Source of the DNA: JAJPJE01 sp963848375 | GTDB lineage: Bacteria > Acidobacteriota > Terriglobia > Terriglobales > Acidobacteriaceae | DNA length: 64,000 nucleotides | Reading direction: 5' to 3' | NCBI GenBank assembly: GCA_963848375.1 | Contig: CAWKDK010000030.1 | Coordinates: 1 to 64,000, forward strand | Shown: in pieces, positions 1 to 9,292 of the stretch | Layout: each line of letters begins with the position of its first letter | Position numbering within the stretch: position 1 is the first letter of the stretch | Notes under the pieces: generated by a model | Database searches by the model: none | Told to the model about the DNA's origin: nothing | The model's input: the letters and a program-made list of their open reading frames with translations, nothing else | Position numbers and translations under genes: made by a program

Positions 1-132
1 ATCGATTCACACGCGATAGCAACAAAGTTAAAGCCTGAAAGACACAGAATTCGGCACTGGATGAATCACGTTCCCCATCCGGAACTTCGCTTCACGCATC
101 CTTATTGGGAGCCATTCGGGGTCGGAGGGCTT

Positions 133-1533
133 ATGTCGAAGGTCCTGTGTCTTTTTCTCTTTATCATTGTCTGCACCTTCTCAGCTGCGCAGGCCGCCAA
201 CCCCGGCACGCCATTCGCTAATCCCACGCCATTCGCTAATCCGAAGATGCTTTCCAGTCACGACGGCAAGCTCCACGTTGACCTCGTCGCCGCTCCCGCG
301 CACTACGTCATCGCGGGACACCAATTTGAGGGAATGCTCTACAACGGGGAATACCTGCCTCCTGTATGGCGCTTGAAATCCGGCGATACGTTAACCGTGA
401 CCCTGCGTAATCAGCTCTCCGAGCCGACAAACTTGCACTTTCACGGCCTCGACGTATCTCCATTGAAGAACGGCGACAACGTGTTCGTTCACATCGCGCC
501 GGGCGAAACCTTCAACTATGAAATCAAGATCCCGGAGAAACACGTGGGTCTCTTCTGGTTTCATCCTCATATGCATGGGGATGTCGATCGCCAGATTATC
601 GGCGGCATGTCAGGCGGAATCCTCATCGACGGTAGCGATCGTCTGTATCCCATGGTGGGCAACCTCACTGAGAGGATCCTGCTACTTAAGCACCATCCGA
701 TTGGCCGCGCGGATTACCAGGAACTGGTCACGGTCAACGGCTTGGTCGCGCCTACGATTTCCATTAGGCCGGGCGAAGCGCAGTTCTGGCAAATCGGCAA
801 CATAGGAGCGGACCGTTTCCTGCGATTGAAAATTGACGGCATGCCGTTCTACCTCATTGGACGTGACGGCTACTTCGTTCCACGCCCGATCCGCATGGAC
901 GAAGTGATCCTGGGACCGGGGCAAAGATTTTCAGCGATCGTAGTGGGCGGGCAGGCCGGCAACCATGCGCTCAAATCGGTTGCGTTTAAGTTCGACGAAA
1001 ATGCGCCCCTGCTGCCGGAGGTCGATTTGGGAACTGTGGTTTCAAAAGGTCCGCCAGCAGACATCGCCGCCGCAGAGAAGAAGGTTCAGGAGGCCCACGC
1101 GAGTGGAAAGCTCTACGCCGATGCTGTTCGTTCCAGTCCTATCAAACAACGGAGGACGTTCACCTTCTCGCGAAGTGCCGACAAAACGGCTTTCTACATC
1201 AACGACAAAGTCTTCGATGAAAACCGCACCGATGTGAACGTGAAGCTCGGCGACACAGAAGAATGGACCATCCTTAATACGGATTCCCAATACCACGACT
1301 TCCATATTCACCAGACTGGATTTCTGGTTACTGAAGTGAACGGCGTTCCAGCGCAGTTCGATGGGTTGCGCGACACCTACAGCGTGCCTCCAATGCGGAA
1401 CGGAAAGCCGGGTGAGGCGAAGATGATCATTCCTTTCACCAACCCGGAAAGCGTCGGGCGATTTGTCTTCCACTGTCACGTGGTGAAACACGAAGACAAA
1501 GGAATGATGATGACTGTCGAAGTCGTGCGTTGA
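133..1533 (+). CDS. Secreted multicopper oxidase
   Basis: Three-cupredoxin-type multicopper oxidase, expected to oxidise a substrate (metal ion or phenolic) at a type 1 copper and pass electrons to O2 at a trinuclear centre, outside the cytoplasm. All four copper motifs are visible: HFHG, WFHPHMHG, HDFHIHQTGF and HCHVVKHEDKGMM; the last supplies the T1 His-Cys-His and axial Met. I start at 133 rather than the upstream ATG at 61 because GGAGGG lies just before it and the protein then begins with a clean signal peptide (MSKVLCLFLFIIVCTFSAAQA). Length is about 466 aa, typical for the family. Substrate cannot be told from sequence. Confidence 0.9.
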   Translation: MSKVLCLFLFIIVCTFSAAQAANPGTPFANPTPFANPKMLSSHDGKLHVDLVAAPAHYVIAGHQFEGMLYNGEYLPPVWRLKSGDTLTVTLRNQLSEPTNLHFHGLDVSPLKNGDNVFVHIAPGETFNYEIKIPEKHVGLFWFHPHMHGDVDRQIIGGMSGGILIDGSDRLYPMVGNLTERILLLKHHPIGRADYQELVTVNGLVAPTISIRPGEAQFWQIGNIGADRFLRLKIDGMPFYLIGRDGYFVPRPIRMDEVILGPGQRFSAIVVGGQAGNHALKSVAFKFDENAPLLPEVDLGTVVSKGPPADIAAAEKKVQEAHASGKLYADAVRSSPIKQRRTFTFSRSADKTAFYINDKVFDENRTDVNVKLGDTEEWTILNTDSQYHDFHIHQTGFLVTEVNGVPAQFDGLRDTYSVPPMRNGKPGEAKMIIPFTNPESVGRFVFHCHVVKHEDKGMMMTVEVVR

Positions 1534-1576
1534 GCGAGCAGGAATTCCCTTTTGCGCCCGCCGGTACAGCCCGGCG

Positions 1577-1618
1577 GAGGGCATCCCGTCCTCCCACGGG
1601 GAAAAACCAAATGCCCTC
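1577..1618. terminator. Hairpin between convergent genes
   Basis: GAGGGCAT at 1577-1584 pairs perfectly with ATGCCCTC at 1611-1618. A second small stem (CCGCCGG/CCGGCGG) lies just upstream. The position between two convergent genes (oxidase, stress protein) fits a bidirectional terminator. There is a TTTTT run only inside the loop on the minus strand, so the assignment is moderate. Confidence 0.4.
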
Positions 1619-1634
1619 ACCGTTCCGGGTTAAC

Positions 1635-2558
1635 TCAACCGGCCTTGCCGCAAACTGTCAGCACCGGGCAGGGCGCGTGCGCAACCACGGCATTCGCCAC
1701 CGACCACGGAATATGCGCGGAAGCATGTGCCCCCGTCCAACCCGCAGCATGTATGCCCATCACAATCAGGTCTGCAGCCGTGAGTGTGGCCTGCTTCACG
1801 ATCTCCTCCGGAGGCATCCCCGTGGAGACGATGACATCCGGCGATGTCGGCAGGAGACCTGGCGGAATCATCCGCGTCAGTCGCGCCTTGCAGTTGTGTT
1901 CCATCTCATCGTGCAGATAGAACGCCGTCACCATCTCCTCCGCCATTACGTGCAGCATATGCAATCGGGTTCCGCTTTCGCGCGCGAACGAAACTGCATA
2001 CGTAAGTGCGTGCTGTGAGCCGGTCGAGAAGTCGGTCGCATAGAGGATCGAGCGGAATTGGCCATGAGTGAGCGTTTCAGGATCCACGCTCGGACCAACG
2101 GTCAACACCGGGCAGCAAAGCAGCCGCTCTGCTTCTTCGGCCACCGATCCCATCAACAACTTGCGGAATCCGGTTCTGCCATGCGTTCCCACCACCACCA
2201 GGTCTATGTGCTCTTCGGAAACGAGCCGGCGTGCGACTGCGAGCACATCCCCCGCGGCGGTAAGTGTTTTTACCTGCAGGCCAGCCAGAGCAGGCGACTT
2301 GCGGATGTTCTCCATCGCTCGCTCGGTGAGTTCCTGCTCGTGCTCGCATTCCATTGTGGTCGGCGCCACCGGATTGGGCAGCATCGGATCGAATTCGATC
2401 GTGTGCAGCAGAATAAGTTGCGATTGATGCTGGCGAGCCAACGACGCGGCGATTTTTACCGCAGCCTCAGAGCAGGCAGAAAAGTCAGTCGTCACCAGTA
2501 TGTTTTTGAGAGTTACTTCGAGGGAAGGCGTGAGCGGCGCAGTATGGGCAGCACTCAT
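1635..2558 (-). CDS. Tandem-domain universal stress protein (UspA family)
   Basis: Two fused Usp domains (about residues 15-150 and 165-305). The first ends with the ATP-binding signature GTHGRTGFRKLLMGSVAEE followed by PVLTV. The second keeps the fold ending (CPVLTV) but its G-rich loop is degraded (GIHAAGWTGAHASAHIP), so only the first domain is predicted to bind nucleotide. The start is supported by GGAGGTG five bases before the ATG. Cytoplasmic stress or persistence role is inferred from family. Confidence 0.9.
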   Translation of the reverse strand: MSAAHTAPLTPSLEVTLKNILVTTDFSACSEAAVKIAASLARQHQSQLILLHTIEFDPMLPNPVAPTTMECEHEQELTERAMENIRKSPALAGLQVKTLTAAGDVLAVARRLVSEEHIDLVVVGTHGRTGFRKLLMGSVAEEAERLLCCPVLTVGPSVDPETLTHGQFRSILYATDFSTGSQHALTYAVSFARESGTRLHMLHVMAEEMVTAFYLHDEMEHNCKARLTRMIPPGLLPTSPDVIVSTGMPPEEIVKQATLTAADLIVMGIHAAGWTGAHASAHIPWSVANAVVAHAPCPVLTVCGKAG

Positions 2559-2706
2559 GGGACACCTCCAACAGGCAGGTCAGATCCCTTAACTAGACCC
2601 ACGCTAGCACTGGAGATTGACGATTGCAGTGATAGCGGTCACCAATGGCAAGCAATCGGTAATCGGGAGAGATCGCTACCGAAGCCGCATTACTCGAAGG
2701 TAACCA

Positions 2707-3439
2707 TCACGAAACCTGGCTAGAATCGCCGTCTTCCGGTACGGCAGCTGACCCTCGTTCCGCAGGAACCCAAGCCACGTCGCCTGGCTTCATTTTGGGT
2801 CCTGAGAGCCGCCAACAGTCATCGAGCTTTCGCTAGAGTTGCTTACACGGTATCCGACGTAAGCGCTACGAGCACGCCGGGAGTGACATTGCTTCGGCGA
2901 GTACGTCCATTGTAAGCTGTTGATGTGAGTCGCCGATTACTCTGTCCGTCTCCAGAATATACGTTTGCCCTAAGACCTCCCGACCAATGTCCTCTCGCCC
3001 TCGCTGCCGCAGACGTTCCTCCGCCTGCCACTCCCGCCCAACTCGCCCCACACACCGACTTCGTACTCGCCTTCTTCACCTCGATCGTCAGATTCACAAA
3101 CGGCGTATCGCCGATATTCGTCACCTTATGCGCCAGAGGCGCTTTCGTGAACTTCACGTCTCCATCGTTGAGCTTCATCTGCGTCGGCGCAGCACCCGGC
3201 TTCACTACCTCCACCTGCGACGATCCGATCATGACGTACACGTAATCGCGATCATGCTGGTGCATCAGCGTCGACTCCTTCGGAGCGAGAACCACGTGGA
3301 ACACGCGCGTGTACTCGTTCTCCAGCACCAGTTGATGATGGCCTTCCTCGCCAACCGGAACCGCCTTCTCCTGCGCGCACACCACTCCCACCAGAAGGCA
3401 GAACAGCGCTGCTGACACGATCGTTTTCATGGCGCGCAT
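2707..3439 (-). pseudogene. Secreted two-cupin protein, broken by several indels
   Basis: The N-terminus has a signal peptide (ALFCLLVGVVCAQ) and a cupin core with HQHDRDYVYVMIG. The first open frame stops near 2843. Homologous-looking sequence continues in alternating frames: LGQTYILETDRVIG in the +1 frame, TPGVLVALTSDTV back in the first frame, then SNSSESSMTV and KMKPGDVAWVPAE after the stop codon, down to a TGA at 2707-2709. The intact ancestor would be a bicupin of roughly 245 aa. At least three indels are needed, so this is either a decaying gene or an error-rich stretch. Function unknown; cupins of this type are often small-molecule enzymes. Confidence 0.6.
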
Positions 3440-3521
3440 TTTATGCCCGGAGTCGCAGGCGAGAAAGTAGAACTTCGCTCTTCAGATTACCCGATTACCA
3501 TTTCCCCGATTACCCGATTCG

Positions 3522-4832
3522 TCAGCTTCCGAACACCTGCATCCACAGATAAATGATGGTCGCGGCGGCCGCTCCGCCCGTAGCCGCTCCTACCCAGAAG
3601 TTCTGCAGACGCGTATTGGTCGTGCGCATCACCCTGCGGTCATTCGAGATGATCAGGATGAACAGGAAGATCGGTATGGTGAGAATGCCGGCGAGGATCA
3701 TCGACCAGTACAGCGCTTTCACCGGATTCATATGTATGAAGTTCAGCAGTCCCGCAACCAGCATCGCCGCCGAAATCAGCAGGTAGAAGCTCTTCGCGTC
3801 CCATGGATGTTCGCTCAGTCCGTAGCGCCAGCCCATTGCTTGCGCGAGGTCGTAGCACATCGAAGCCACGAGCACCGGAATCGCCACCAGCCCAGATCCG
3901 ATAATGCCGATGGAGAACAGCACCGGTCCCAGATCGCCGACCACCGGACGCAGCGCCTCGGCCGCTTGCCGCGCCGTCATGTCCGTCGGATGCGCCATGT
4001 GCAGCACGCTCGCCGACGCGATCATCACCGAGAGCGCCAGCAGCGCCGTCACCAGCGTCGCGGCGTACGCGTCGAACCGGTGCGGTTCGTGCTCCGGATC
4101 GGTGCGCGAACTCGTCTGCCACAGCACGATATAGGGCGTGAGGAACGACCCGAACAGCGCCACAATGCCCTGGATCATCTGCGAGTTGGTGCCGAAGTGC
4201 GGCGTAAACATGTTGCGGATCAGCTCGCCAATCGGCGGCCCCGTGATGATCGCCGACGCAACATAGATGTAGAGCGGCAACGACACGATCACCAGCGCCA
4301 GCGTGATCTTGCGATAGTCGCGGAAGATGAGGATGTACCACACGCTGAACGCGATCGCCGCCACGAAGTAAAGCCGGTTCACGCCGAGAATGATGGAGAA
4401 CGCCTCCGACACCGCCATCATGTCGGCAACCACCACGCACAGATTAATGACGATCGTGATCCCGGCGCCGACGATCGCCAGCGGCTTCCCGTAACTCTCG
4501 CGCACCAGATCGAGAACGCCCTTGCGTGTCTCCACGCCGATTCGCGCCGTCACCGAAAACAGCGCCCACAGAAACGGAATGCAGAGCACCACAACCCATA
4601 GCAGCGAATAGGAATAGGCCGCGCCAATGACAGTCGCGGTCACCACCGCCGAAGGATCGAGGTTCGACGAGCCGCTAACGATTCCCGGTCCGACCTGCCA
4701 GAACCTGCGCCAAAGTCCGCTGGAGCCGGAATCACTCTGGTCGATCGGAAACGCCAGGACGCGCCCGCGTCCACGGTCTGCGGGACTGCCTTTTCGCGGT
4801 GTCTCGGGTTTCAGGAAGTTCACGGCGCGCAA
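3522..4832 (-). CDS. Divergent Nramp-family metal transporter
   Basis: About 436 aa with roughly eleven hydrophobic segments. The Nramp TM1 region is recognisable (GPGIVSGSSNLDPSAVVTAT) but the metal-binding DPGN is DPSA, and the TM6 MPHN motif is replaced by TPYIVLWQ, so the metal-coordinating methionine is missing. This resembles the Nramp-related transporters described as moving Mg2+ or other non-transition metals; specificity is inferred. The start is uncertain: the longest frame begins with TTG, and a GTG four codons on is equally possible. Confidence 0.8.
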   Translation of the reverse strand: MRAVNFLKPETPRKGSPADRGRGRVLAFPIDQSDSGSSGLWRRFWQVGPGIVSGSSNLDPSAVVTATVIGAAYSYSLLWVVVLCIPFLWALFSVTARIGVETRKGVLDLVRESYGKPLAIVGAGITIVINLCVVVADMMAVSEAFSIILGVNRLYFVAAIAFSVWYILIFRDYRKITLALVIVSLPLYIYVASAIITGPPIGELIRNMFTPHFGTNSQMIQGIVALFGSFLTPYIVLWQTSSRTDPEHEPHRFDAYAATLVTALLALSVMIASASVLHMAHPTDMTARQAAEALRPVVGDLGPVLFSIGIIGSGLVAIPVLVASMCYDLAQAMGWRYGLSEHPWDAKSFYLLISAAMLVAGLLNFIHMNPVKALYWSMILAGILTIPIFLFILIISNDRRVMRTTNTRLQNFWVGAATGGAAAATIIYLWMQVFGS

Positions 4833-5000
4833 AGTGGTCTTCAGTTTTTGGTTTTCAGGCGTGGGGCAGACACGTCTATGAATGTAGGACGCGAAACCTA
4901 AGCTGCAGGTTGGGTGAAAATTTCACTAGAAAATCCTTCGGCTGCGCTCAGGATCTCGTCAGCGGGCTAGACGCGAAACGCCTCGACTTAGCACGGCGGG

Positions 5001-5369
5001 TTAAGGGATGTCGGGCAGCCCGCGCGTCAGGTCGCGCTCGATCTTGCGCTCGTGCCATAAGCGAATCGGACGCGAATACGTGATCGCGCCAAACGCCGCA
5101 ATCGCTGCCAGCAACAGCGCGCTGCTGATCCAGACCAGCGCGACCGATGCCTTCGTTTTCGCGATGCGGGCAATGATTTCGGCATTGTGCGGCGTCAAGA
5201 CCAGCGCCAGCGCGAGCGTCATCATCCCGAGTCCGGCCAGCAGCCCGGTGATGTTCTTCGCCCACTTGCCTTTCTCGTGATACTCGGCAAACAGGCCGAA
5301 GCCGTAGAGAATCAGCCCCGCAATGATGAAGAAATTCGCGCCTGCGGCAATCGCCAGCCTGAGATTCAT
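5001..5369 (-). CDS. Small four-segment membrane protein
   Basis: 122 aa with hydrophobic segments near residues 8-28, 42-60, 78-98 and a charged C-terminus (LWHERKIERDLTRGLPDIP). No family recognised. It lies upstream of the Nramp gene on the same strand, separated by about 170 bases without an obvious shared signal. Confidence 0.6.
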   Translation of the reverse strand: MNLRLAIAAGANFFIIAGLILYGFGLFAEYHEKGKWAKNITGLLAGLGMMTLALALVLTPHNAEIIARIAKTKASVALVWISSALLLAAIAAFGAITYSRPIRLWHERKIERDLTRGLPDIP

Positions 5370-5460
5370 GATTGAGTAGATGCAGATGGGCAGCAGCAGG
5401 TTGGAAGAGGGAGTTAGTGGCTAGTGGTTAGTGGTTAGTAGGTACGTTAAGTTTGGGTGG

Positions 5461-5494
5461 CCCACCCTTTCGCCCGCTTTTGGCGAAGGGTGGG
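5461..5494. repeat. Dispersed hairpin element (CCCACCC type)
   Basis: CCCACCCTTTCGCC (5461-5474) pairs with GGCGAAGGGTGGG (5482-5494), a 13-bp stem. This is one member of the dispersed hairpin family described in the findings. TTAGTGG-type microrepeats (5413-5445) lie immediately before it. Confidence 0.85.
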
Positions 5495-5547
5495 GTCAAA
5501 CAGCTGCGGGCAGTGGAACCCGTTCGCCCCCGCGCATCGCCCCCTGC

Positions 5548-6294
5548 TCAGTTCCCCGCTGATTGCCTCGGGCGGACGAGGCGCTTGCTGATGGTTGGCC
5601 AGTATTCGCGAAAAACGTTTCCGACAACGCGCCAGCCAAGATCGCTTGCATAGCGGCTGAAGGTTGAGCCAACCGTGCGCTCTCCGGGTGGAAGATAAGT
5701 GTTAGCTAGCGTTTCGCCAGCCAGCGGCCCGAGCAGGCCCGAAGTATTCACAACGTCGGCGCCGGAATCGGCGCGCGTGATCACAATTCGGTTCACTGAA
5801 TACTTTACTGCCTGGAAAAAGGTCGCGCTATTGCGAACGAAGAACCGAGGATCCTGGCGAAGTATCCAAGCGAACACGAAGGTGCCGAAGAAATCGTTGG
5901 AAGCGCCCCGCGCCATGGCTGCACCAAATCTCTTGCCATAACCCGACGCGCCTTGTCCAAAGCCAGCGGGTGAATTGACTGCTTGTCCCCATCCTGCGCT
6001 CGCCGCCGATCCCACAACCAGATGCCCTGAGACGCTGTTCTCCACGAATAGAGTGAATTTCTGCCCGACCGAGAGTGGAGAGGCGTTGGTAGCAAGATCC
6101 GGAAAACAATACGACTTTCGCGTCAGGAAAATGATGACTTGTACACTCTGCTGATTGCTGTTCTGCTGCGCCTGATTCTGCGCCGTGGGAGCATCGGGTA
6201 ACGTACCGCCCGGATGGACGCTCTGCGAAGCCGCCCACGACGAGAACAGCGCAGACCACGCGAAGAGAAGGATCGAAATGACGAGTCTGGTCAT
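5548..6294 (-). CDS. Secreted hypothetical protein
   Basis: 248 aa with a signal peptide (LVISILLFAWSALFSSWAASQ), then a Q/N-rich linker and a Gly/Ala-rich body containing DFFGTFVFAWILRQDPRFF and LGPLAGETLANTYLPPGERT. I believe similar proteins are common in Acidobacteriota, but I cannot assign a function. GGAAAGAGA precedes the ATG. Probably periplasmic or outer-membrane associated. Confidence 0.65.
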   Translation of the reverse strand: MTRLVISILLFAWSALFSSWAASQSVHPGGTLPDAPTAQNQAQQNSNQQSVQVIIFLTRKSYCFPDLATNASPLSVGQKFTLFVENSVSGHLVVGSAASAGWGQAVNSPAGFGQGASGYGKRFGAAMARGASNDFFGTFVFAWILRQDPRFFVRNSATFFQAVKYSVNRIVITRADSGADVVNTSGLLGPLAGETLANTYLPPGERTVGSTFSRYASDLGWRVVGNVFREYWPTISKRLVRPRQSAGN

Positions 6295-6403
6295 TTCAGT
6301 CTCTTTCCAGACAAGACTGAATAAGATGGTCTGATTCTATTTTCGCCTTTTAGGGACGCAGGGACTCGCGCCAGCAGTCTTCAATCTGCGATCCGGCGGG
6401 TGG

Positions 6404-6489
6404 CCCACCCCATCGCCTTCTTCTGGCGAAGGGTGGGGCTCGTTAGAGTTCGGACATTTGTTTGTGTGGGACAGGCAATCCTGCCTGTC
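6404..6489. repeat. Two adjacent hairpin elements
   Basis: Element one: CCCACCC (6404-6410) with GGGTGGG (6431-6437) around CGCC/GGCG. Element two: GACAGGCA (6470-6477) with TGCCTGTC (6482-6489), flanked by TTTGTGTGGG, the reverse complement of the CCCACACAAA edge seen at 9960, 34168 and 35635. Confidence 0.8.
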
Positions 6490-6658
6490 GGCTTTGGACC
6501 GTTTTGCTTCTGTCTTTTCGAGCGAGGTTGAGGCGTTTAGCGGGCGTCCGAGCCCGCTGCCGAAATCCTGAGCGAAGTCGAAGGAAGCGCGATACAGACG
6601 CGCTCCGAGTCGAGAGACCTTGCGTTTGGGCTTATCCCGTGCCAGCTTGCGCCGTGTT

Positions 6659-7015
6659 TCAGAACGGAATGCACAGGGCCATCCAGACCATGAACGTCCA
6701 GAGGGAAATAATCAAAACAACCCCGGGTCTCCAATTCTTCGTCACCGCTAGCCAAACGACGCTCGCCAGCAAGCCTGCGAGTGATATCAACCAGCCGTTT
6801 ACTTCCCATCCGAAATCCCTGCTGCTGCGCGCCTGTAATTCATGAAGGTGAAACGAGAAACCCCACAGCGCGTATAGGGGCGATACCGTGGCGAATACCA
6901 TGGCAATCAAGACCGTGATGTGACGAAGCTCCGAACGGCATCGCCTCCATAGATTGATCCAAATCAGAATGATGGCAACTAGAGGAATGACGAAGACTGC
7001 CCAGAATCCCACCAT
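6659..7015 (-). CDS. Small four-TM membrane protein
   Basis: 118 aa, with hydrophobic segments around residues 5-22, 33-52, 72-92 and 97-115. A strong AAGGAGGAG Shine-Dalgarno lies three bases before the ATG, which fixes the start and argues the gene is real. No family recognised. Confidence 0.65.
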   Translation of the reverse strand: MVGFWAVFVIPLVAIILIWINLWRRCRSELRHITVLIAMVFATVSPLYALWGFSFHLHELQARSSRDFGWEVNGWLISLAGLLASVVWLAVTKNWRPGVVLIISLWTFMVWMALCIPF

Positions 7016-7146
7016 CGCTCCTCCTTGTTCCGTTTCCGACCCCTGACCTTCCCCATTTGCCTACGCAGTCCGCCAGCGATTCCTAATGACAGGGGAGCAA
7101 GAGTGCACAGTGTTAAACAAAAAGAGGAACGTGGAGGACCTGCGAT

Positions 7147-8085
7147 CTACATCTGGCCAGCAGTTAGCTCTGATAGGTCGAGGAGTATGTATGATTCAGT
7201 CTTCCGTCCGAATCGTCTTATTTCGCGTCTCCTGAGCTTGGCGCGCCAAGTTCTACCAGCAAGTTGTTCCCTTTCGAATCGCTGTAAATAGCTCTCGCTC
7301 ATCGTTGAAGCGACTTTGCCCGAGATGACGTCACCGGATCTGGCTCGAAATTCAAATCGACCCGCGATGGGTATCACTCCGAGCAGTTCGCCTTCAAGAG
7401 CAACTTCTCTTTCGTCGATGTTTGCCTCCTCCGCTCGGCTATATGCTCGTTCCACGGCTACCTTGTCGAATCTCTTTTCGAGCGTATCCTCCACTAACGT
7501 GAATACGGCTTCATCCTTATGAATGCGTTTGAAGAAATCGCGAACTGAAGAGAAAACGCGGGGATCTATGTCTTCGATGATGGTGACAAACTTTTGTTCG
7601 TCTTCGTCCGCAAATGCAGAAAGCAATGATGCGGCGGAATGTACAGCTGACTTTAGGGGTGTCGGAAACATCGCAGCGGTGTCATCCATCTCTTCCAGAA
7701 TGAATCCGAAAGAGCCATGGACGACTTCCGTAATGTGTAGCTGAGAACTGGCATCAATCCTTACCGGACCCCTCTCGCCGAGATCTTCACCCGAGAATGA
7801 GAACCATATTTTCGAGACTACGTCCTGAAAGGTCCCAAGCGCGTCGCTCGCGAATTCGGCACGAATGGCGCGACTACCAATCACCGGGCTTCCGCCGAAG
7901 TACAGCGCAACAGTCGCTTGGTTTTCTGGAATCTCACCAATCTGGTTGATGCGACTCCTTACCTGGTTGCGACGACTTTCAAGAGCGATTCGGCCAACCG
8001 GATCAGTAGCTGGAATAGTCGCCAGCAGCGTGTCCAGCGCTGTCAACTCTGCGAGCAGTTCGTTCAATTCGAGAGCACGCATCAT
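7147..8085 (-). CDS. Unknown partner of nucleotidyltransferase-like gene
   Basis: 312 aa, not recognised. The N-terminal 50 residues are helical and Leu-rich (coiled-coil-like). A central domain contains ATVALYFGGSPVIGSRAI and FQDVVSKIWFSF. A later acidic stretch (DEDEQKFVTIIEDIDPRVF) is followed by an OB/SH3-like beta-rich tail (ALEGELLGVIPIAGRFEFR). Its start overlaps the stop of the upstream gene by four bases, so the pair is translationally coupled and probably acts together. Confidence 0.7.
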   Translation of the reverse strand: MMRALELNELLAELTALDTLLATIPATDPVGRIALESRRNQVRSRINQIGEIPENQATVALYFGGSPVIGSRAIRAEFASDALGTFQDVVSKIWFSFSGEDLGERGPVRIDASSQLHITEVVHGSFGFILEEMDDTAAMFPTPLKSAVHSAASLLSAFADEDEQKFVTIIEDIDPRVFSSVRDFFKRIHKDEAVFTLVEDTLEKRFDKVAVERAYSRAEEANIDEREVALEGELLGVIPIAGRFEFRARSGDVISGKVASTMSESYLQRFEREQLAGRTWRAKLRRREIRRFGRKTESYILLDLSELTAGQM

Positions 8086-8705
8086 GGGTTACCGCTCTTC
8101 GCCGACAAGATCTGTCGAGCGTTAGCGTGGTCGGAAGGACTTAGAAGAGGTATGTGAATTATACCTTTCCATACACTCGTAATACGTCGGTGCGTGAACA
8201 ACCCAAACCAGAAACGTGTCTGATCCACGACGGACTTAACATCCCCTGAGTCGAGATCGACAAAGTAACAATCGCAGAAATACTTTGACTTAATGGGCAC
8301 ATTTGAGAACAAAGCAATGTTAGCTGCCGCAAATGCCTGCCAATCGGCGTGACTCTTTAATGCCGCGGGGCGCCAAAGGAAAGTCACAACATCGACGTCG
8401 TTAGGAGGTCTTTTATCTATAGCTTCGATATCATCTACAAAACTTCCAGCAAGCCACTGGAAGCCTTGTATCTGGTTCGAGAGCAGCAAGTCTCGATAGT
8501 CAAACAAACCTCCGAGAATTTTGATGCGCTCGGAACTCGTAGCGTATCTGCTGGCGACGTCATCGCAAGTAGACAGATACGGCGACATCGCCACGGAGGC
8601 AGTGGGGTCGACACCGACGAAAGGCGGCAAGAAACCTGAAATCGTGAATGGAGGTATAGTCGCGCTGCTTGGTGACGGACCTGCAGTTGACATTACTTTC
8701 GGCAA
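8082..8705 (-). CDS. Nucleotidyltransferase-like protein (DUF6932-like)
   Basis: 207 aa. The core GFQWLAGSFVDDIEAIDKRP followed by PNDVDVVTF matches the NTase-fold pattern G-S ... D-x-D (G87-S88, D103/D105), so the active-site shell looks present. From memory this resembles DUF6932 proteins; no search was possible. The C-terminal half is rich in aromatics and may be a substrate domain. Start is uncertain between TTG at 8705 and ATG at 8693. First gene of a coupled pair with the 312-aa unknown protein. Confidence 0.7.
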   Translation of the reverse strand: MPKVMSTAGPSPSSATIPPFTISGFLPPFVGVDPTASVAMSPYLSTCDDVASRYATSSERIKILGGLFDYRDLLLSNQIQGFQWLAGSFVDDIEAIDKRPPNDVDVVTFLWRPAALKSHADWQAFAAANIALFSNVPIKSKYFCDCYFVDLDSGDVKSVVDQTRFWFGLFTHRRITSVWKGIIHIPLLSPSDHANARQILSAKSGNP

Positions 8706-9292
8706 AGCTCCTAGTTAGAACGCCGCATCATTATCATCGAAATGTAATGGCAAGTTTACTTTTAATGCGAAACCCTCAGTTTTGCGGAATTCAGTTTGGG
8801 CACGTGCCTTGACATGCGAAGTGGGAGTGGCCCACATCACAACCCGATGTTCGCAATGTCACACACCGTGTCTACCGCCAATCTTGTCAAGCCCCTAAAT
8901 CACGTATCTCACTCGTAACACGAGACTTCCGCGTGGCATGTTTCCCCTCAAAATCTGCTATGCTGGATATAGAAGCTCGGAATTGATCTGTCACAGATCC
9001 CTTCCGGGCTTTTGCTGTTTCTGGAAGATGGTTTTGGTGCCCCACGTTCGCGAAGCTAACGTGGGCCAGGCCGGTGCTAATCGCATCGGCCTTTGCTTTT
9101 GCTCTTTCTGACAACTGACAACTAGCAACTGACAACGACATAAGTCGTTTGTTTTCCGCTATGAACGTGTAAGTGCTTGCGGCTGCGCTATTTACCGCGC
9201 GACCGCCCGCAACCCCTTTGTTTTCCGCTAAGGGAGGGGGAGGGGGACCCCTACTTAGACAAGAAGAAAACTAGACAAGAAGAAAGGAACGA
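8706..9292. other. Intergenic region with repeats
   Basis: No convincing gene. It holds a hairpin element, CCCACGTT (9041-9048) with AACGTGGG (9058-9065); a GGCCGGTGC/GCATCGGCC stem followed by TTTGCTTTT (terminator-like); an AACTGACAACT-type repeat (9109-9136) sharing its core with the one at 56814; a duplicated TTTGTTTTCCGCTA; and a tandem TAGACAAGAAGAAA just before the next gene. Confidence 0.6.

Noticed and set aside
3732..4601. Open frame of 289 codons opposite the Nramp gene
   Set aside because: Arg/His/Gln-rich shadow of a transporter coding strand.
4833..5000. Metal riboswitch (yybP-ykoY type) upstream of the Nramp gene
   Set aside because: I could not find the conserved internal loops on the minus strand; the stretch has no convincing structure.
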